From assembly GCA_023382975.1 (NCBI GenBank), contig JAHDXO010000048.1, positions 1 through 64,000 on the forward strand: a DNA stretch of 64,000 nt, written 5' to 3'. Positions 53,100-62,861 of the stretch are shown here, piece by piece. The translations under genes and the position numbers were made by a program. Within the stretch, counting starts at the first letter, position 1. Each line of letters opens with the position of its first letter. The stretch comes from Pirellulaceae bacterium. Its GTDB lineage: Bacteria > Planctomycetota > Planctomycetia > Pirellulales > Pirellulaceae. Under the pieces are notes generated by a model, which was not told the origin of the DNA, ran no database searches, and saw only the letters and a list, made by a program, of their open reading frames with translations.

Positions 53100-54590
53100 A
53101 TGACCACCGCATTGATTGTCAGCCCAGACGAATCCCTCTGCACCAACCTGAGACATCCCGTCAGCTCGCTGACCGGCTGGGCTGTCGAGACGGCAGCTCG
53201 GCCAGCCGAAGCACTGACCAGCATTCAAGATCACTCCGTCGGTGCCGTCCTCGTGGATTTCCGACAGGAGGATCTGGAAACCGAAATTCACGAGCTCTTG
53301 GAGTGTCTGGAAAAGGGGCTGCGTGGGCGGAGTCCTCGCGTTATCGGCATCGCGGATCGCGGTTATCCGCGCAGTGTCTGGCCGATCCTGGACCGTGTGG
53401 TGAGCGGCCATATCAACCTGCCGATCGATTCCGAGTCGTTGATTCAACAATTCGCCAGTATTCACGATGCCGAAAAGGAATCGCCCGCGGCCGCGGTGGA
53501 AGAAAGGACTCTGACCGCGAATGGTCTGTCATTTACAACGCGCACTGCCGCCATGTTTCCATTTCTATCCCAGTTGGCGAGGGTCGCAGCCCGGGACGTC
53601 ACGCTGTTGTTCACCGGCGAAACGGGCACGGGCAAGAGCTATTTGGCGCAATTGGTTCACGAGCTATCGGAACGACGAACCGGCCCATTCTTCGCGACGG
53701 CCTGCGGGGCCTTGCCGCCGGATTTGATCGAAAGCGAGTTGTTTGGCCATGTGCGAGGAGCCTTCACATCTGCCGTTCGTTCGTCCGAAGGCCGGTTCGA
53801 AGCAGCTCGCGGCGGCACGCTGCTGCTGGACGAGATCGACGTTCTTGGCCCCAAAGAGCAGTCGCGGCTTCTGCATGTCATCGAGACGGGAAAATACGAG
53901 CCGGTCGGTTCGACCGACACAAAGATCGCCGATGTTCGGTTGATCGTGGCGTCGAACGTCGATCTCAAGATGCTGGCCGACCGCCATCAATTCCGTGCGG
54001 ACCTATACTACCGGCTGAACGTGCTGGAATTCCATCTGATGCCTTTGCGGGAACGGCAGAGCGACATCATTCCCCTGGCGACCCGTTTCATTGACGAAAC
54101 TTGCCAGCGGCATGGGATCCCCGTGACCCACATGGATTCCGAGTTCATGGCGATTGTCAAACAGTACCACTGGCCCGGCAACATCCGCGAATTGCTCAAC
54201 CAGATGCGGCGAGCGGTCTTGCTCAGCAAAGACGGCATCCTGACCCCGGACTCGCTTTCACTCGACTTGCGCAACGAAGGTCGCAACCAGAGCGGCAACG
54301 GCAACGGCAATGGCAACGGCAACGGTCATGCGAAGCTGACGTCTCGGTCACCGGGTTGGAATCTGAGTCGTCGCCTAGCCAACTCGGAACGCGAATTTCT
54401 CGTCGAGACGCTCAAGGCGCACAGCAACAATCGGGCTGCCACGGCCCGGGCGTTGGGGATCAGCCGCACCGCGCTGTACAAGAAGCTGCACCGGTTCGGG
54501 TTGGTCGAGGCAGACGAAGGTATCGATGTGCCGCCTCCTGCCAACGGACAGCCGAAAGCCGGTGAATTGGCCGTTCGCGAAGCTTCGTGA
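53100..54590 (+). CDS. Sigma-54 activator-like response regulator with GAFTSA variant loop
   Basis: 496 residues. N-terminal receiver-like domain: acidic D10/E11, candidate phospho-Asp D53 in AVLVDFRQE, but the conserved Lys is missing (HINLPID instead of xKPxD). The AAA+ domain has Walker A GETGTGKS (from residue 173), Walker B GGTLLLDEID, and R-finger region FRADLYYRLNV. The sigma-54 contact loop, normally GAFTGA, is G220-A-F-T-S224-A. A (Asn-Gly)n stretch precedes the Fis-type helix-turn-helix NNRAATARALGISRTALYKKL. It should activate sigma-54 promoters, but the two variant sites make that uncertain. Followed by the YfhO-like gene after 24 bases. Confidence 0.88.
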   Translation: MTTALIVSPDESLCTNLRHPVSSLTGWAVETAARPAEALTSIQDHSVGAVLVDFRQEDLETEIHELLECLEKGLRGRSPRVIGIADRGYPRSVWPILDRVVSGHINLPIDSESLIQQFASIHDAEKESPAAAVEERTLTANGLSFTTRTAAMFPFLSQLARVAARDVTLLFTGETGTGKSYLAQLVHELSERRTGPFFATACGALPPDLIESELFGHVRGAFTSAVRSSEGRFEAARGGTLLLDEIDVLGPKEQSRLLHVIETGKYEPVGSTDTKIADVRLIVASNVDLKMLADRHQFRADLYYRLNVLEFHLMPLRERQSDIIPLATRFIDETCQRHGIPVTHMDSEFMAIVKQYHWPGNIRELLNQMRRAVLLSKDGILTPDSLSLDLRNEGRNQSGNGNGNGNGNGHAKLTSRSPGWNLSRRLANSEREFLVETLKAHSNNRAATARALGISRTALYKKLHRFGLVEADEGIDVPPPANGQPKAGELAVREAS

Positions 54591-54614
54591 CGCGTTGCCC
54601 GAGGTGCGGATTCG

Positions 54615-56915
54615 ATGTCCATCGACGTCAGCAGCTCTCCAAACTGGAAGGCACCGTTTCCGCCGCGAATGCGGCCCATTGCCTGGGCCGTCGTTGTCCT
54701 GTTATTGGCAACGCTCGTTGGTTTCGGACGCCTGACGATGCATCCCAGCGACCTACTTGTTGGAGTTCAGCGCAGCGGTCGCAACGATTTGACCGATGCC
54801 TTTGTGGCATATCGACAGCTTCCCCGTGCGATATCGCAGCATTCTGGCCAGCGCGCCGCATGGAATCCGTTCAGCATGTGGGGGCGTCCGTGGGTCGGCA
54901 ATCCGCAGTCCGCTTTGAATTACCCGCTTCACTGGCTGAACGATCGAATTGCTTGGCCAGCGGCGCTGGGTTGGCTCATGGTGCTTCATCACCTTTGGGG
55001 TGGAGCGGGCGCCTACTTTCTTTGCCGCACCTACGGACTCGGCCAAACAGCACTGGTCGGTGGCGCCGTGTTTCTGTTGGCGCCCTACTGTGTGGCGCAC
55101 ACCGGCGAGGGACATCTGAATCAGGTCGTCCTGATGTCTTGGTTGCCCTGGGCGTTCCTTGTGTATGAGCGGATGCGGCAAGCTCGGTCAGGCAGCGTCT
55201 GTCTACTGGCCTTGATCCTGGGCTTGAGTTTCTTTTGCGGCCACGCCCAGGAATCCGTCTACCTTGGCATGGTGCTCGCCGCGTTCGTCTCGGTCGATAC
55301 GGTCCACGAGGTCTGCCGTGGTCGAAAGCGGCAGGCGGTCGAGTTGCTGCTGCGTTTTGCCGGCTCCTGTTTGCTCGCCGCCGGAATCGCTGCGGTGGAA
55401 TTGATCCCCGCTTGGTTCTACATCCAGCAATCGATTCGCGAGTCCGGAGTGAGCGTGCTTGAATCCACGCCATACGCTGTAACGCTTGCGAATTTGAGGC
55501 AGCTTTTCGACCCGTTTGCCCTGGGGCCTCCCCAGGACTACCGCGGCGCGAACGGAGTGTACTGGGAAACGTTGTGCTATTTCGGCGTCGTGCCCTTCCT
55601 CTTGGCGCTTCTCGCTGCTGTCACCAGTTGGCGGAGCTATCCGGTCGGCAGGATGGTCGGACTCTGGATGTTCGGCCTGGTCTTTGCTTTCGGACCGAAC
55701 CTGCCTTTCTATCCTCTGCTGTGCGAGTTGATGTCCCCGTTGGCGATGTTTCGCGTCCCCGGCCGTGCCCTGTTCTTTGTGTCGTTGGCGACCGCCGTTC
55801 TCGCGGCCGCTGGCGTCCAGTGGCTGGCACGTTTGGACTTGGGTTCGCGGACCCGTGCCAATTCAACTCGATCGATCAACAATCCAATCGGTTCAGGCGA
55901 GTCGGAACGCTCGCGGTTTTCGCAGCCGGAATGCGTGGCGGCGCGACGAGCCACGTTGGCGATCAACGTTCTGCTTCTCGTCTGCATCGGCGAATTGAGC
56001 TGGCATGCATGGCGAATTCTGGACACGGTTCCCCGGCGGTCCATTCGCAACACCGCGCCAGTTGTGTCGCTGCTTGCCGACCGGGCGAACGGCTCGAGAA
56101 TCCTGGCCGACGTTCAGCGGTTGAGCGATCGCGAGGCATGGGCTTCCGGCTTGCACCGACTACAGAGTTACGAACCCGTTCCGCTGCTCGTTCATGCGAT
56201 GGTCTTCGAGGCGCTGTCCGGTCGGACGGACGTCATGCAGCGTCTGATGGGATTTCTGCCGACAAGTCCCGAGAATTGCGAGCCGGCGCTGTTGGACATG
56301 CTGGGAGTCCGTTTCGCCGTGACCGAACCGCTGGCCACCGAGCCTCCGGCTGGCTGGCAGCGGCTGGCGGTCGGCCAGATTCCGGCGGAGTTTGCCCCGC
56401 GCGGCCAATCGTCTGCCGCCATCGCCTTTGCCGTGTACGAGAACCAGAGAGTCTTGCCGCGGGCGTTCGTCGTGGGACAAGTTCGCGAATCCCGCGACCG
56501 GGGCGAAGTCGAGTTGTTGCGGACGATCGACCCGCGGTCCGAGATTCTCCTCGCCCGCGATATCCTGCCCGTCGGGCCGCGCGCCGCATTTCGACCAGCC
56601 ACTTTGATCGAGGACGAACCGGATCGAGTCGTGATCGACGCCGCGGCTTCCGGTCCTGGATACCTGTTTGTCAGCGACACATGGTATCCAGGCTGGCGGG
56701 CGGAAGTCGATGGTCAACCGGTTCCCGTCTTGCGAGCCAATATCGCTTTTCGGGCGGTTCCGATCTCGGGCGGCAACCATCGCGTCGTGTTCCGCTACGA
56801 ACCGTTCCTTCTGCGGTGGACGACATGGATCACATGGCTTTCGCTGCTGACCGCGGGGGCGACATGGATCTGGTCGAGCTGTCGACGGGCCAAAGTGTTG
56901 CGTCGCAAGTCCTGA
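54615..56915 (+). CDS. Multi-spanning YfhO-like membrane protein (GT-C type)
   Basis: 766 residues with about 10-12 hydrophobic segments, e.g. IAWAVVVLLLATLVGFG, TALVGGAVFLLAPYCV and WITWLSLLTAGATWIW. The extracytoplasmic N-terminal loop WNPFSMWGRPWVGNPQSALNYPLHWL matches YfhO/GT-C membrane proteins, which move glycosyl or polymer groups from lipid carriers. The C-terminal globular part ends with the YPGWRAEVDGQPVPV segment common in this family. Likely acts at the inner membrane in envelope glycosylation. Start has GAGGTG upstream. Confidence 0.8.
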   Translation: MSIDVSSSPNWKAPFPPRMRPIAWAVVVLLLATLVGFGRLTMHPSDLLVGVQRSGRNDLTDAFVAYRQLPRAISQHSGQRAAWNPFSMWGRPWVGNPQSALNYPLHWLNDRIAWPAALGWLMVLHHLWGGAGAYFLCRTYGLGQTALVGGAVFLLAPYCVAHTGEGHLNQVVLMSWLPWAFLVYERMRQARSGSVCLLALILGLSFFCGHAQESVYLGMVLAAFVSVDTVHEVCRGRKRQAVELLLRFAGSCLLAAGIAAVELIPAWFYIQQSIRESGVSVLESTPYAVTLANLRQLFDPFALGPPQDYRGANGVYWETLCYFGVVPFLLALLAAVTSWRSYPVGRMVGLWMFGLVFAFGPNLPFYPLLCELMSPLAMFRVPGRALFFVSLATAVLAAAGVQWLARLDLGSRTRANSTRSINNPIGSGESERSRFSQPECVAARRATLAINVLLLVCIGELSWHAWRILDTVPRRSIRNTAPVVSLLADRANGSRILADVQRLSDREAWASGLHRLQSYEPVPLLVHAMVFEALSGRTDVMQRLMGFLPTSPENCEPALLDMLGVRFAVTEPLATEPPAGWQRLAVGQIPAEFAPRGQSSAAIAFAVYENQRVLPRAFVVGQVRESRDRGEVELLRTIDPRSEILLARDILPVGPRAAFRPATLIEDEPDRVVIDAAASGPGYLFVSDTWYPGWRAEVDGQPVPVLRANIAFRAVPISGGNHRVVFRYEPFLLRWTTWITWLSLLTAGATWIWSSCRRAKVLRRKS

Positions 56916-57225
56916 GTTTCTTCGTGAATTCGGTTCTGGCAATTCGGCCGCGGTTTCGGTCTGTTCCCTACAATCGTGTCAGCCGATCCAACGAGTAGGG
57001 TCGAGCTATCGCGCGCATTCGCTGTACTTCGTTATCTGGCGGCTTGGCTGTAGTCGTCGGCGCGGCCAAGTCGATACAGGACGCTGGATCGAGTGGGCAC
57101 AAGGCGGCACTGAGTCCGCCGCCGTCCGTCTTCCACCATTTCGTGACCGTCCGAACGAGAAGAATGGATTGCTGTGGCGCCTTGCACGGGCCGGATGCCT
57201 GTGCCACCAACGAGAACCGACACCC
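56916..57225. other. Intergenic region before the sigma factor gene
   Basis: 310 bases. In-frame codons precede the sigma factor's ATG but their product is not conserved-looking. No confident promoter or RNA element was found by eye. Confidence 0.45.
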
Positions 57226-58218
57226 ATGTACTATACACGAGTCGATCAGTTCCCCGAACTCGATCATCTGGCCGAACACCATTTTCCGGTCGCCACCGCT
57301 GAACCGGTCGACGACTTCGTCGACGAAGAACTGGAAGACGTTCGTCGCGGGCGGCGCGTCCGGAAGCCCAGCGATTCGTCGCCCCAGACGCCGCTGGAGA
57401 CGTACCTTCGCGAGATCAACGCCACGGCGCTTCTGACCGCGGAAGAAGAAACCATGTTGGCCGAGCGGATCGCACAGGGCGACGTCGAGGCACGGGACCG
57501 CATGGTCCGCGCGAATCTGAGGTTGGTGGTCAACATCGCCCGCGGCTATTCCGGCAAGGGCCTGAGCCTTCCCGACCTGATCGAAGAGGGGAATCTCGGT
57601 TTGTTGCGCGCTGTCGAAGGATTCGATCCGACCGTCGGCACGCGGTTCAGCACCTACGCCAGTTACTGGATCAAGCAGTCGATCAAGCGAGCCTTGATCA
57701 ATTCGGCGAAGACAATTCGCATTCCGGCGTACATGGTCGAATTGCTGTCGAAATGGCGGCGGGCCACAACTCGGTTGAGTGAAGAGCTGGGACGCACGCC
57801 CACGCCCGAAGAGATCGCCCGCGTGCTGGGGTTGCCGAAGAAGAAGCTGCCCATCATCAAGAAAGCGATCCGCATCTACAATTCCACGCCTCAGACGGAT
57901 CAAGTCGAAGCGGGCTGGACGCTGGGCGACACGGTGATGGACGAGCGGGCGCGGACCCCCGAGGACGAACTCCTGGAGAACGACATCCTGAAGAGCGTGC
58001 TGGAGATGCTCGACGACCTAGAGCATCGCGAAGCGACCGTGCTTCGAATGAGATTCGGACTGGGCGACACCCAGCCGCACACGTTGAAAGAGATCGGCGA
58101 AGCCCTGGGCCTGACCCGCGAACGAGTTCGACAGATCGAAACCGAGGCGCTGAAGCGGTTGTCGGACGGCCTGAAAGATCCGCGCGAACGCATGCTCGAG
58201 CGTATGGGGCGACTGTAG
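57226..58218 (+). CDS. RNA polymerase sigma-70 family factor (RpoD/RpoS-like, no region 1.1)
   Basis: 330 residues from the ATG at 57226. Region 1.2 is TPLETYLREINATALLT. Region 2 is RANLRLVVNIARGYSGKGLSLPDLIEEG with FSTYASYWIKQSIKRAL. Region 3 follows (RIPAYMVELLSKWRR; LGRTPTPEEIARVLG). Region 4 ends with LRMRFGLGD and GLTRERVRQIETEALKRL. Region 1.1 is absent and the N-terminus is acidic, so this may be a group 2 or alternative primary-like sigma rather than the housekeeping RpoD. It should recognise -35/-10 promoters like those seen in the window. Confidence 0.92.
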   Translation: MYYTRVDQFPELDHLAEHHFPVATAEPVDDFVDEELEDVRRGRRVRKPSDSSPQTPLETYLREINATALLTAEEETMLAERIAQGDVEARDRMVRANLRLVVNIARGYSGKGLSLPDLIEEGNLGLLRAVEGFDPTVGTRFSTYASYWIKQSIKRALINSAKTIRIPAYMVELLSKWRRATTRLSEELGRTPTPEEIARVLGLPKKKLPIIKKAIRIYNSTPQTDQVEAGWTLGDTVMDERARTPEDELLENDILKSVLEMLDDLEHREATVLRMRFGLGDTQPHTLKEIGEALGLTRERVRQIETEALKRLSDGLKDPRERMLERMGRL

Positions 58219-58299
58219 TCAGCCAGCCGCCGACTTGTCGAACGCCGTTTGTGCCGGGACAAAAGGGCGAAAGTGTCCGACCTCGGCTCGGCTCTTCCC

Positions 58300-58323
58300 A
58301 GCCGAATTCTCACGAATTCGGCT
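58300..58323 (+). terminator. Hairpin terminator after the sigma factor gene
   Basis: AGCCGAATTC at 58300-58309, loop TCAC, GAATTCGGCT at 58314-58323: a perfect 10-bp stem followed by TCTGTTA. It lies 81 bases after the stop codon. The T-tract is short, so it is intrinsic-like rather than certain. Confidence 0.55.
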
Positions 58324-58469
58324 TCTGTTACCGGACTTGCGGGCTCGCATGTACGAACCGATCACTCCTGAGCCGGATGCCATGAGTTGCCGCGACGTAC
58401 GCGGTAACCACGGACCTTTCCGGCACAGGTGAGATTTCGTCGAACCAGGATTTCGAACGGACGGTGATT

Positions 58470-58823
58470 CTAGTACTTGCGTCCGCCGCCGTAGCCGCCA
58501 CCGCCACCCGATCGACCACCGCCGCCGCCGCGTCCGCCGCCGTAACCGCCGCGTCCGCCGCCGCCGCCTCGGTCTTCGCGAGGTCGCGCTTCGTTGACGG
58601 TCAGAGCCCGCCCGTCAACCTCTTTGCCGTTCAGAGCGCTGATGGCTGCATCAGCCTGCTGGGCGTTGGACATCTCGACGAAACCAAAACCTTTGGAGCG
58701 TCCCGAGTCCCGGTCCATGATGACCTGAGCAGATTCAACCGACCCGTGCTGTTCGAACAGAGTTCTCAGATCACTGTCGGATGTGTCATAGGACAGATTG
58801 CCGACGTACAACTTCTTAGCCAC
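58470..58823 (-). CDS. Glycine-rich RRM RNA-binding protein
   Basis: 117 residues. One RRM: RNP2 is KLYVGNLSY and RNP1 is SKGFGFVEM. The last ~35 residues are Gly/Arg/Tyr-rich (GGGRGGYGGG type, ending GGGRKY). Similar small proteins in cyanobacteria and planctomycetes respond to cold and bind RNA; a cold-shock or mRNA-stability role is inferred. It converges on the sigma factor gene, with the hairpin at 58300 between. Confidence 0.93.
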   Translation of the reverse strand: MAKKLYVGNLSYDTSDSDLRTLFEQHGSVESAQVIMDRDSGRSKGFGFVEMSNAQQADAAISALNGKEVDGRALTVNEARPREDRGGGGGRGGYGGGRGGGGGRSGGGGGYGGGRKY

Positions 58824-59025
58824 TTTGGGCCTCCTTCAGAAAAACCGCAACGCAGGCGAGACCCAACGCGGGCGGACGCCGCTGCATGGATGAATGTTGT
58901 GACGAAAACTTCCAGCGATTTCAAGGGGGGATGCCCCTCGATTGCTTTTTCCTTGTGATCCTGCCATGCTCACAGCGTGGATCCTGTCCCGTCCCTCGAA
59001 ATCTGGGTTGCCAAGGAGTCCCGCC

Positions 59026-60378
59026 ATGCCGCTGCCGCTGAACCGACGCGAACTTGTCAAGACATCGATGCTTTGGGCCGGTGCCGCCGCCACGGTACAC
59101 ATCGTGCCGCGGCATGTGTTGGGCGGCTCACAGGAGGCTCCGCCGAGCGAGCGACTGAACGTGGCCGGAATCGGAATCGGCGGCATGGGGGCCACAAACC
59201 TGCGAAACTTGGAATCCGAAAACATTTTGGCCCTGTGCGACGTCGACCGGGACTATGCGGCGAAAACCGTGGAACGCTATCCAAAGGCGGCATTTTTCGA
59301 GGATTATCGCGAGTTACTCGAAAGGCAAAAGGATCTGGACGCCGTCGTGGTGGCGACGCCCGATCATACTCATGCGGTGATCTCGATGGCAGCGATCCGT
59401 GCCGGCAAGCATGTCTACTGCCAGAAGCCGCTCACGCACGATGTGTACGAATCGCGGAAGTTGGCCGAGGCTGCAAGCGGGGCACGGGTCGCGACGCAGA
59501 TGGGCATCCAGGGACATTCAGGTGAAGGCATCCGGATGATCCGCGAGTGGATTGCGGGCGGAGTGATTGGCGAAGTCCACGAGGTCGATGCATGGTGCAG
59601 CTTGACGTATTATCCCTGGGGACACGCCAGTTGGAGTTCGTCGTACTCCGAACGTCCCCAGGAAACGCCGCCCATTCCATCCGGACTCAACTGGGATCTC
59701 TGGATCGGGCCCGCGCCGATGCGACCCTACCATCGCGCGTATCATCCGAGGACTTGGCGCTGCTGGTGGGACTTTGGCTGCGGCATGATGGGCGACCGCG
59801 GCGCACATACACTCGATCCGGTTTTCTGGTCGTTGAACCTGACAGCTCCGACCAGCATCGACGCGACCAGTTGCGGCAACACGCCCGAGGTCCATCCGCT
59901 GTCGGCGATCGTCACGTTTCGCTTCCCGGCCCGCGACGGCATGCCGCCGCTGCGGCTGAACTGGTACGAAGGCACCCGGCCGCCTCGACCGCCAGAATTG
60001 GAAGACGGGCGGACTCTGCCGGCCGAAGGCGGCGCCTTGTTCAAGGGCACCCTCGGGACCATCATGGCGGGCGTCTACGGCAACAGCCCGCGAATTATCC
60101 CCGAAACGAAGATGCGCGAGGCGTTATTGCCGGAAAAGACGATTCCCCGCGTCTCCGGCAGCCACGAACAGGATTGGGTACGGGCTTGCAAGACCGGCGT
60201 TCCCGCCGGCGCCGATTTCGCCTATTCGGGGCCGCTGAACGAAACCTGCCTGCTGGGCAATGTCGCCAAACGCGTCGATACCCGAATCGAATGGGACGCC
60301 CAAAACCTGCGGATCACGAATCTACCCGAAGCCAACCAATACATCCGCACCGAGTACCGCGATGGCTGGAGTCTGTAA
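59026..60378 (+). CDS. Tat-exported Gfo/Idh/MocA family oxidoreductase
   Basis: 450 residues from the ATG at 59026, which follows CCAAGGAGTCCCGCC. LNRRELVKTSMLWAGAAATV is a Tat signal. The Rossmann motif is NVAGIGIGGMGATNL. The core is VVVATPDHTHAVISMAAIRAGKHVYCQKPLTHDVYESRKL, with the family's E/QKP Lys retained. C-terminal signatures include CGMMGDRGAHTLDPVFW and FKGTLGTIMAG. Such planctomycete enzymes oxidise sugars outside the cytoplasm. Followed by a beta-propeller gene after ~106 bases. Confidence 0.87.
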   Translation: MPLPLNRRELVKTSMLWAGAAATVHIVPRHVLGGSQEAPPSERLNVAGIGIGGMGATNLRNLESENILALCDVDRDYAAKTVERYPKAAFFEDYRELLERQKDLDAVVVATPDHTHAVISMAAIRAGKHVYCQKPLTHDVYESRKLAEAASGARVATQMGIQGHSGEGIRMIREWIAGGVIGEVHEVDAWCSLTYYPWGHASWSSSYSERPQETPPIPSGLNWDLWIGPAPMRPYHRAYHPRTWRCWWDFGCGMMGDRGAHTLDPVFWSLNLTAPTSIDATSCGNTPEVHPLSAIVTFRFPARDGMPPLRLNWYEGTRPPRPPELEDGRTLPAEGGALFKGTLGTIMAGVYGNSPRIIPETKMREALLPEKTIPRVSGSHEQDWVRACKTGVPAGADFAYSGPLNETCLLGNVAKRVDTRIEWDAQNLRITNLPEANQYIRTEYRDGWSL

Positions 60379-60484
60379 GTCCGGGCAGATCTTCCGCCGC
60401 TCGATCGGTTTGCGAAAGTTTGTCAATTGCTTTCCGGCGTCCCGCCCGCGATAATCGGCGACATCAACGACGGGAGGATTTGCG

Positions 60485-61822
60485 ATGAGCAGATGGGGAC
60501 GACAAACATGCCGGCGTGCGGTTGCGCAGTTCGCGTTGACCTTGGTCGGTTGCATGAGTACGAGCTTCGGCGGATGGGCGGCAGCGGACGAATGGCCGCA
60601 GTGGCGCGGGCCTAACCGCGACGGGGTATGGAACGAGACGGGGCTGATCGAGCGGTTTTCGGAGCCGCGGCTGGAGCTGCGCTGGCGCGTGCCGATTGCC
60701 AGCGGCTACAGTGGGCCGACGGTGGCCGATCAACGCGTGTACGTGACCGACCGCGTGTCCGAACCGGAGCAGGTCGAACGAGTTCTTTGCTTCGACTGGG
60801 AAACCGGCCGGTCGCTGTGGATGCACAGTTATCCCTGCCGCTACGAACAGGTCGGTTACACCGCCGGACCTCGCGCCGCGGTGACGATCGATGCGGGCAT
60901 TGCCTTCGCCCTGGGCACCATGGGACACCTGCATGCGATGGATGCGGCGACCGGCCAGGTGCTTTGGAAGAAGGCCTTGCGGGCGGACTATCGCATCGGC
61001 GTGCCGATTTGGGGAGTCTCCGCAGCGCCGCTGGTCGATGGTCCGCGGCTGATTGTCCAAGCCGGCGGAGAAGACGGAGCGTGCATCCTGGCTCTGGACA
61101 AGCGCACAGGCACCGAGATCTGGCGGGCTCTTCAGGATCGCGCTTCGTATTCGGCGCCGATCTTGATCCAGCAGGCGGGCCAGCGAGTCCTGGTTTGCTG
61201 GACGGGTGACCATGTAGCCGGACTCGATCCGGAGTCGGGGCACGTCCATTGGAAGCATCCCTTTCCACCGGCGCGCATGGTGATCAATGTCCCGACGCCG
61301 GTGGTGGATGGCGACCGATTGTTCGTTTCGGCTTTCTACGACGGATCGCTGATGCTGCAGTTGGCGAACGATCGCTTGGCAGTCGAACCGGTCTGGCGGC
61401 GGCGCGGCAGGAGCGAACGCGAGACGGACAGTCTGCACGCGATGATCGCTACTCCCTACCTGCAGGGCGACTACGTGTACGGTGTCGACAGCTACGGCCA
61501 ATTGCGCTGTCTGGACGCCCGCACCGGGGACCGGATCTGGGAAGACTTGACTGCGGTGCCAACCGAACGTTGGGCGAATATCCACATGGTCCGCAACGGC
61601 GATCGAATGTGGATGTTCAACGAACGGGGCGAATTACTGATCGGCCGACTATCGCCGGAGGGCTTCCAGGAGATTAGCCGGGCCAAATTGATCGAACCGA
61701 CCACCGGCCAGTTGCCTCGCCGCGATGGCGTCTGCTGGTCGCATCCGGCCTACGCGTACCGACACGTATTCGCCCGGAACGACCGGGAACTCGTGTGCGC
61801 CAGTTTGGCAGCCGAACCGTGA
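60485..61822 (+). CDS. Exported PQQ-type beta-propeller protein
   Basis: 445 residues; GACGGGAGGATTTGCG precedes the ATG. After a signal region (AVAQFALTLVGCMSTSFGGWAAA), EWPQWRGPNRDGVW opens the propeller. Blades include VLCFDWETGRSLW, HAMDAATGQVLWKK, LALDKRTGTEIW and RCLDARTGDRIW. A lone Cys near the signal end (VGCMS) may mark a lipobox. Similar to the other beta-propellers in the window but without a C-terminal extension. Function unknown; possibly co-transcribed with the Gfo/Idh gene. Confidence 0.85.
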   Translation: MSRWGRQTCRRAVAQFALTLVGCMSTSFGGWAAADEWPQWRGPNRDGVWNETGLIERFSEPRLELRWRVPIASGYSGPTVADQRVYVTDRVSEPEQVERVLCFDWETGRSLWMHSYPCRYEQVGYTAGPRAAVTIDAGIAFALGTMGHLHAMDAATGQVLWKKALRADYRIGVPIWGVSAAPLVDGPRLIVQAGGEDGACILALDKRTGTEIWRALQDRASYSAPILIQQAGQRVLVCWTGDHVAGLDPESGHVHWKHPFPPARMVINVPTPVVDGDRLFVSAFYDGSLMLQLANDRLAVEPVWRRRGRSERETDSLHAMIATPYLQGDYVYGVDSYGQLRCLDARTGDRIWEDLTAVPTERWANIHMVRNGDRMWMFNERGELLIGRLSPEGFQEISRAKLIEPTTGQLPRRDGVCWSHPAYAYRHVFARNDRELVCASLAAEP

Positions 61823-61912
61823 ACGACTGAGCGGAGGCCGAAAGCGGGACTGGCTCCGGATCACGGACGTCTGTCGCCTGTCCCATTTGCGGCGTCGCAG
61901 AGGCAACAACAG

Positions 61913-62656
61913 ATGTTCGGCATAGAAGAAACCGCTTTCTGGCTGGCCGCCTTCGCGGCGCTGATGGTCGGTTTTTCCAAGACCGGGTTGCCCGGCGCGG
62001 CGATCCCGGCCGTGGCATTGATGGCCGAGGCCTTCCGCGAGGACACCAAACTGTCGGTCGGTGCCATGCTGCCGATCTTGCTGGTGGGCGACGCTTTCGC
62101 CCTCAGTTACTACCGCCGCCATGCGCACTGGGCGCGTTTGTGGGAGTTGTTCCCGTATGTGCTGGCAGGCATGGTTCCCGGCTATCTGGTTCTGTGGCTC
62201 ACGCCCGGCGACGCCCTGCGCATCTTGCTGGGCGCGATCATTTTGGCCCTGCTGGGGATTCAGGTTTCACGGCAGTGGTTTGGCTGGCGTCCTTTGCCGG
62301 ATCGGCGCTGGTTGGTTGGCACGACGGGACTGCTGACCGGGTTTGGAACGACCGTTGGCAATGCCGCCGGGCCGGTGATGAGTATTTTTCTGGTGAGCCA
62401 GCGACTGGACAAGCACGAGTTTTTGGGCACGGCCGCCTGGTTCTTCTTCCTGGTGAATTTCAGCAAGATCCCCTTGTTCGTCGCGTTGGGAATGATCACT
62501 CCGCAAACGCTGCGTCTGGATGCGATGCTGGTTCCGATCGTTGTCTTTGGCGCTCTGATCGGCGTGCTGGTCGTCCGCCGCATTCCGCAGCGAGCTTTCA
62601 ATTTCCTGGTCCTGGTCCTGGCCGGCTTGGCGGCGCTGCGGCTGGTATTCGCTTAG
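61913..62656 (+). CDS. TauE/SafE-family membrane permease
   Basis: 247 residues with about eight hydrophobic helices. The N-terminal repeat AALMVGFSKTGLPGAAIPAVALMA and the internal TTVGNAAGPVMSIFLVSQRLDKHEFLGTAAWFF match TauE/SafE exporters of organosulfur or sulfite anions. Substrate is not readable from sequence. Located at the inner membrane, 90 bases after the beta-propeller gene. Confidence 0.88.
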   Translation: MFGIEETAFWLAAFAALMVGFSKTGLPGAAIPAVALMAEAFREDTKLSVGAMLPILLVGDAFALSYYRRHAHWARLWELFPYVLAGMVPGYLVLWLTPGDALRILLGAIILALLGIQVSRQWFGWRPLPDRRWLVGTTGLLTGFGTTVGNAAGPVMSIFLVSQRLDKHEFLGTAAWFFFLVNFSKIPLFVALGMITPQTLRLDAMLVPIVVFGALIGVLVVRRIPQRAFNFLVLVLAGLAALRLVFA

Positions 62657-62795
62657 TCAAAAACAAGGTTTCTTGTCTCCTCAACCGACGCGATCGCGTT
62701 TGAGTCCTGATGGATTGCGGCTGAGCAACTGCTCGGGATGATCCCGGATTCCTCTGCGTGACGCGGGGGACGATGGCGACGCGGCAATTGGCCCG

Positions 62796-62824
62796 TTTAC
62801 ACCGGAGCGGGCGTAGTTTACGCT
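62796..62824 (+). promoter_or_regulatory. Possible promoter for the trpB2-type gene
   Basis: TTTACA at 62796-62801, a 17-base spacer, TACGCT at 62819-62824, 37 bases before the start codon. A second weak candidate, TATTCT at 62843, lies too near its neighbours to choose. Confidence 0.3.
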
Positions 62825-62861
62825 TTTCGTTTCGAATTGCGTATTCTATCGGAGAAGGTCG

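Noticed and set aside
54292..54330. CRISPR-like short repeat
   Set aside because: It is a continuous hexanucleotide coding repeat without spacers, inside a gene.
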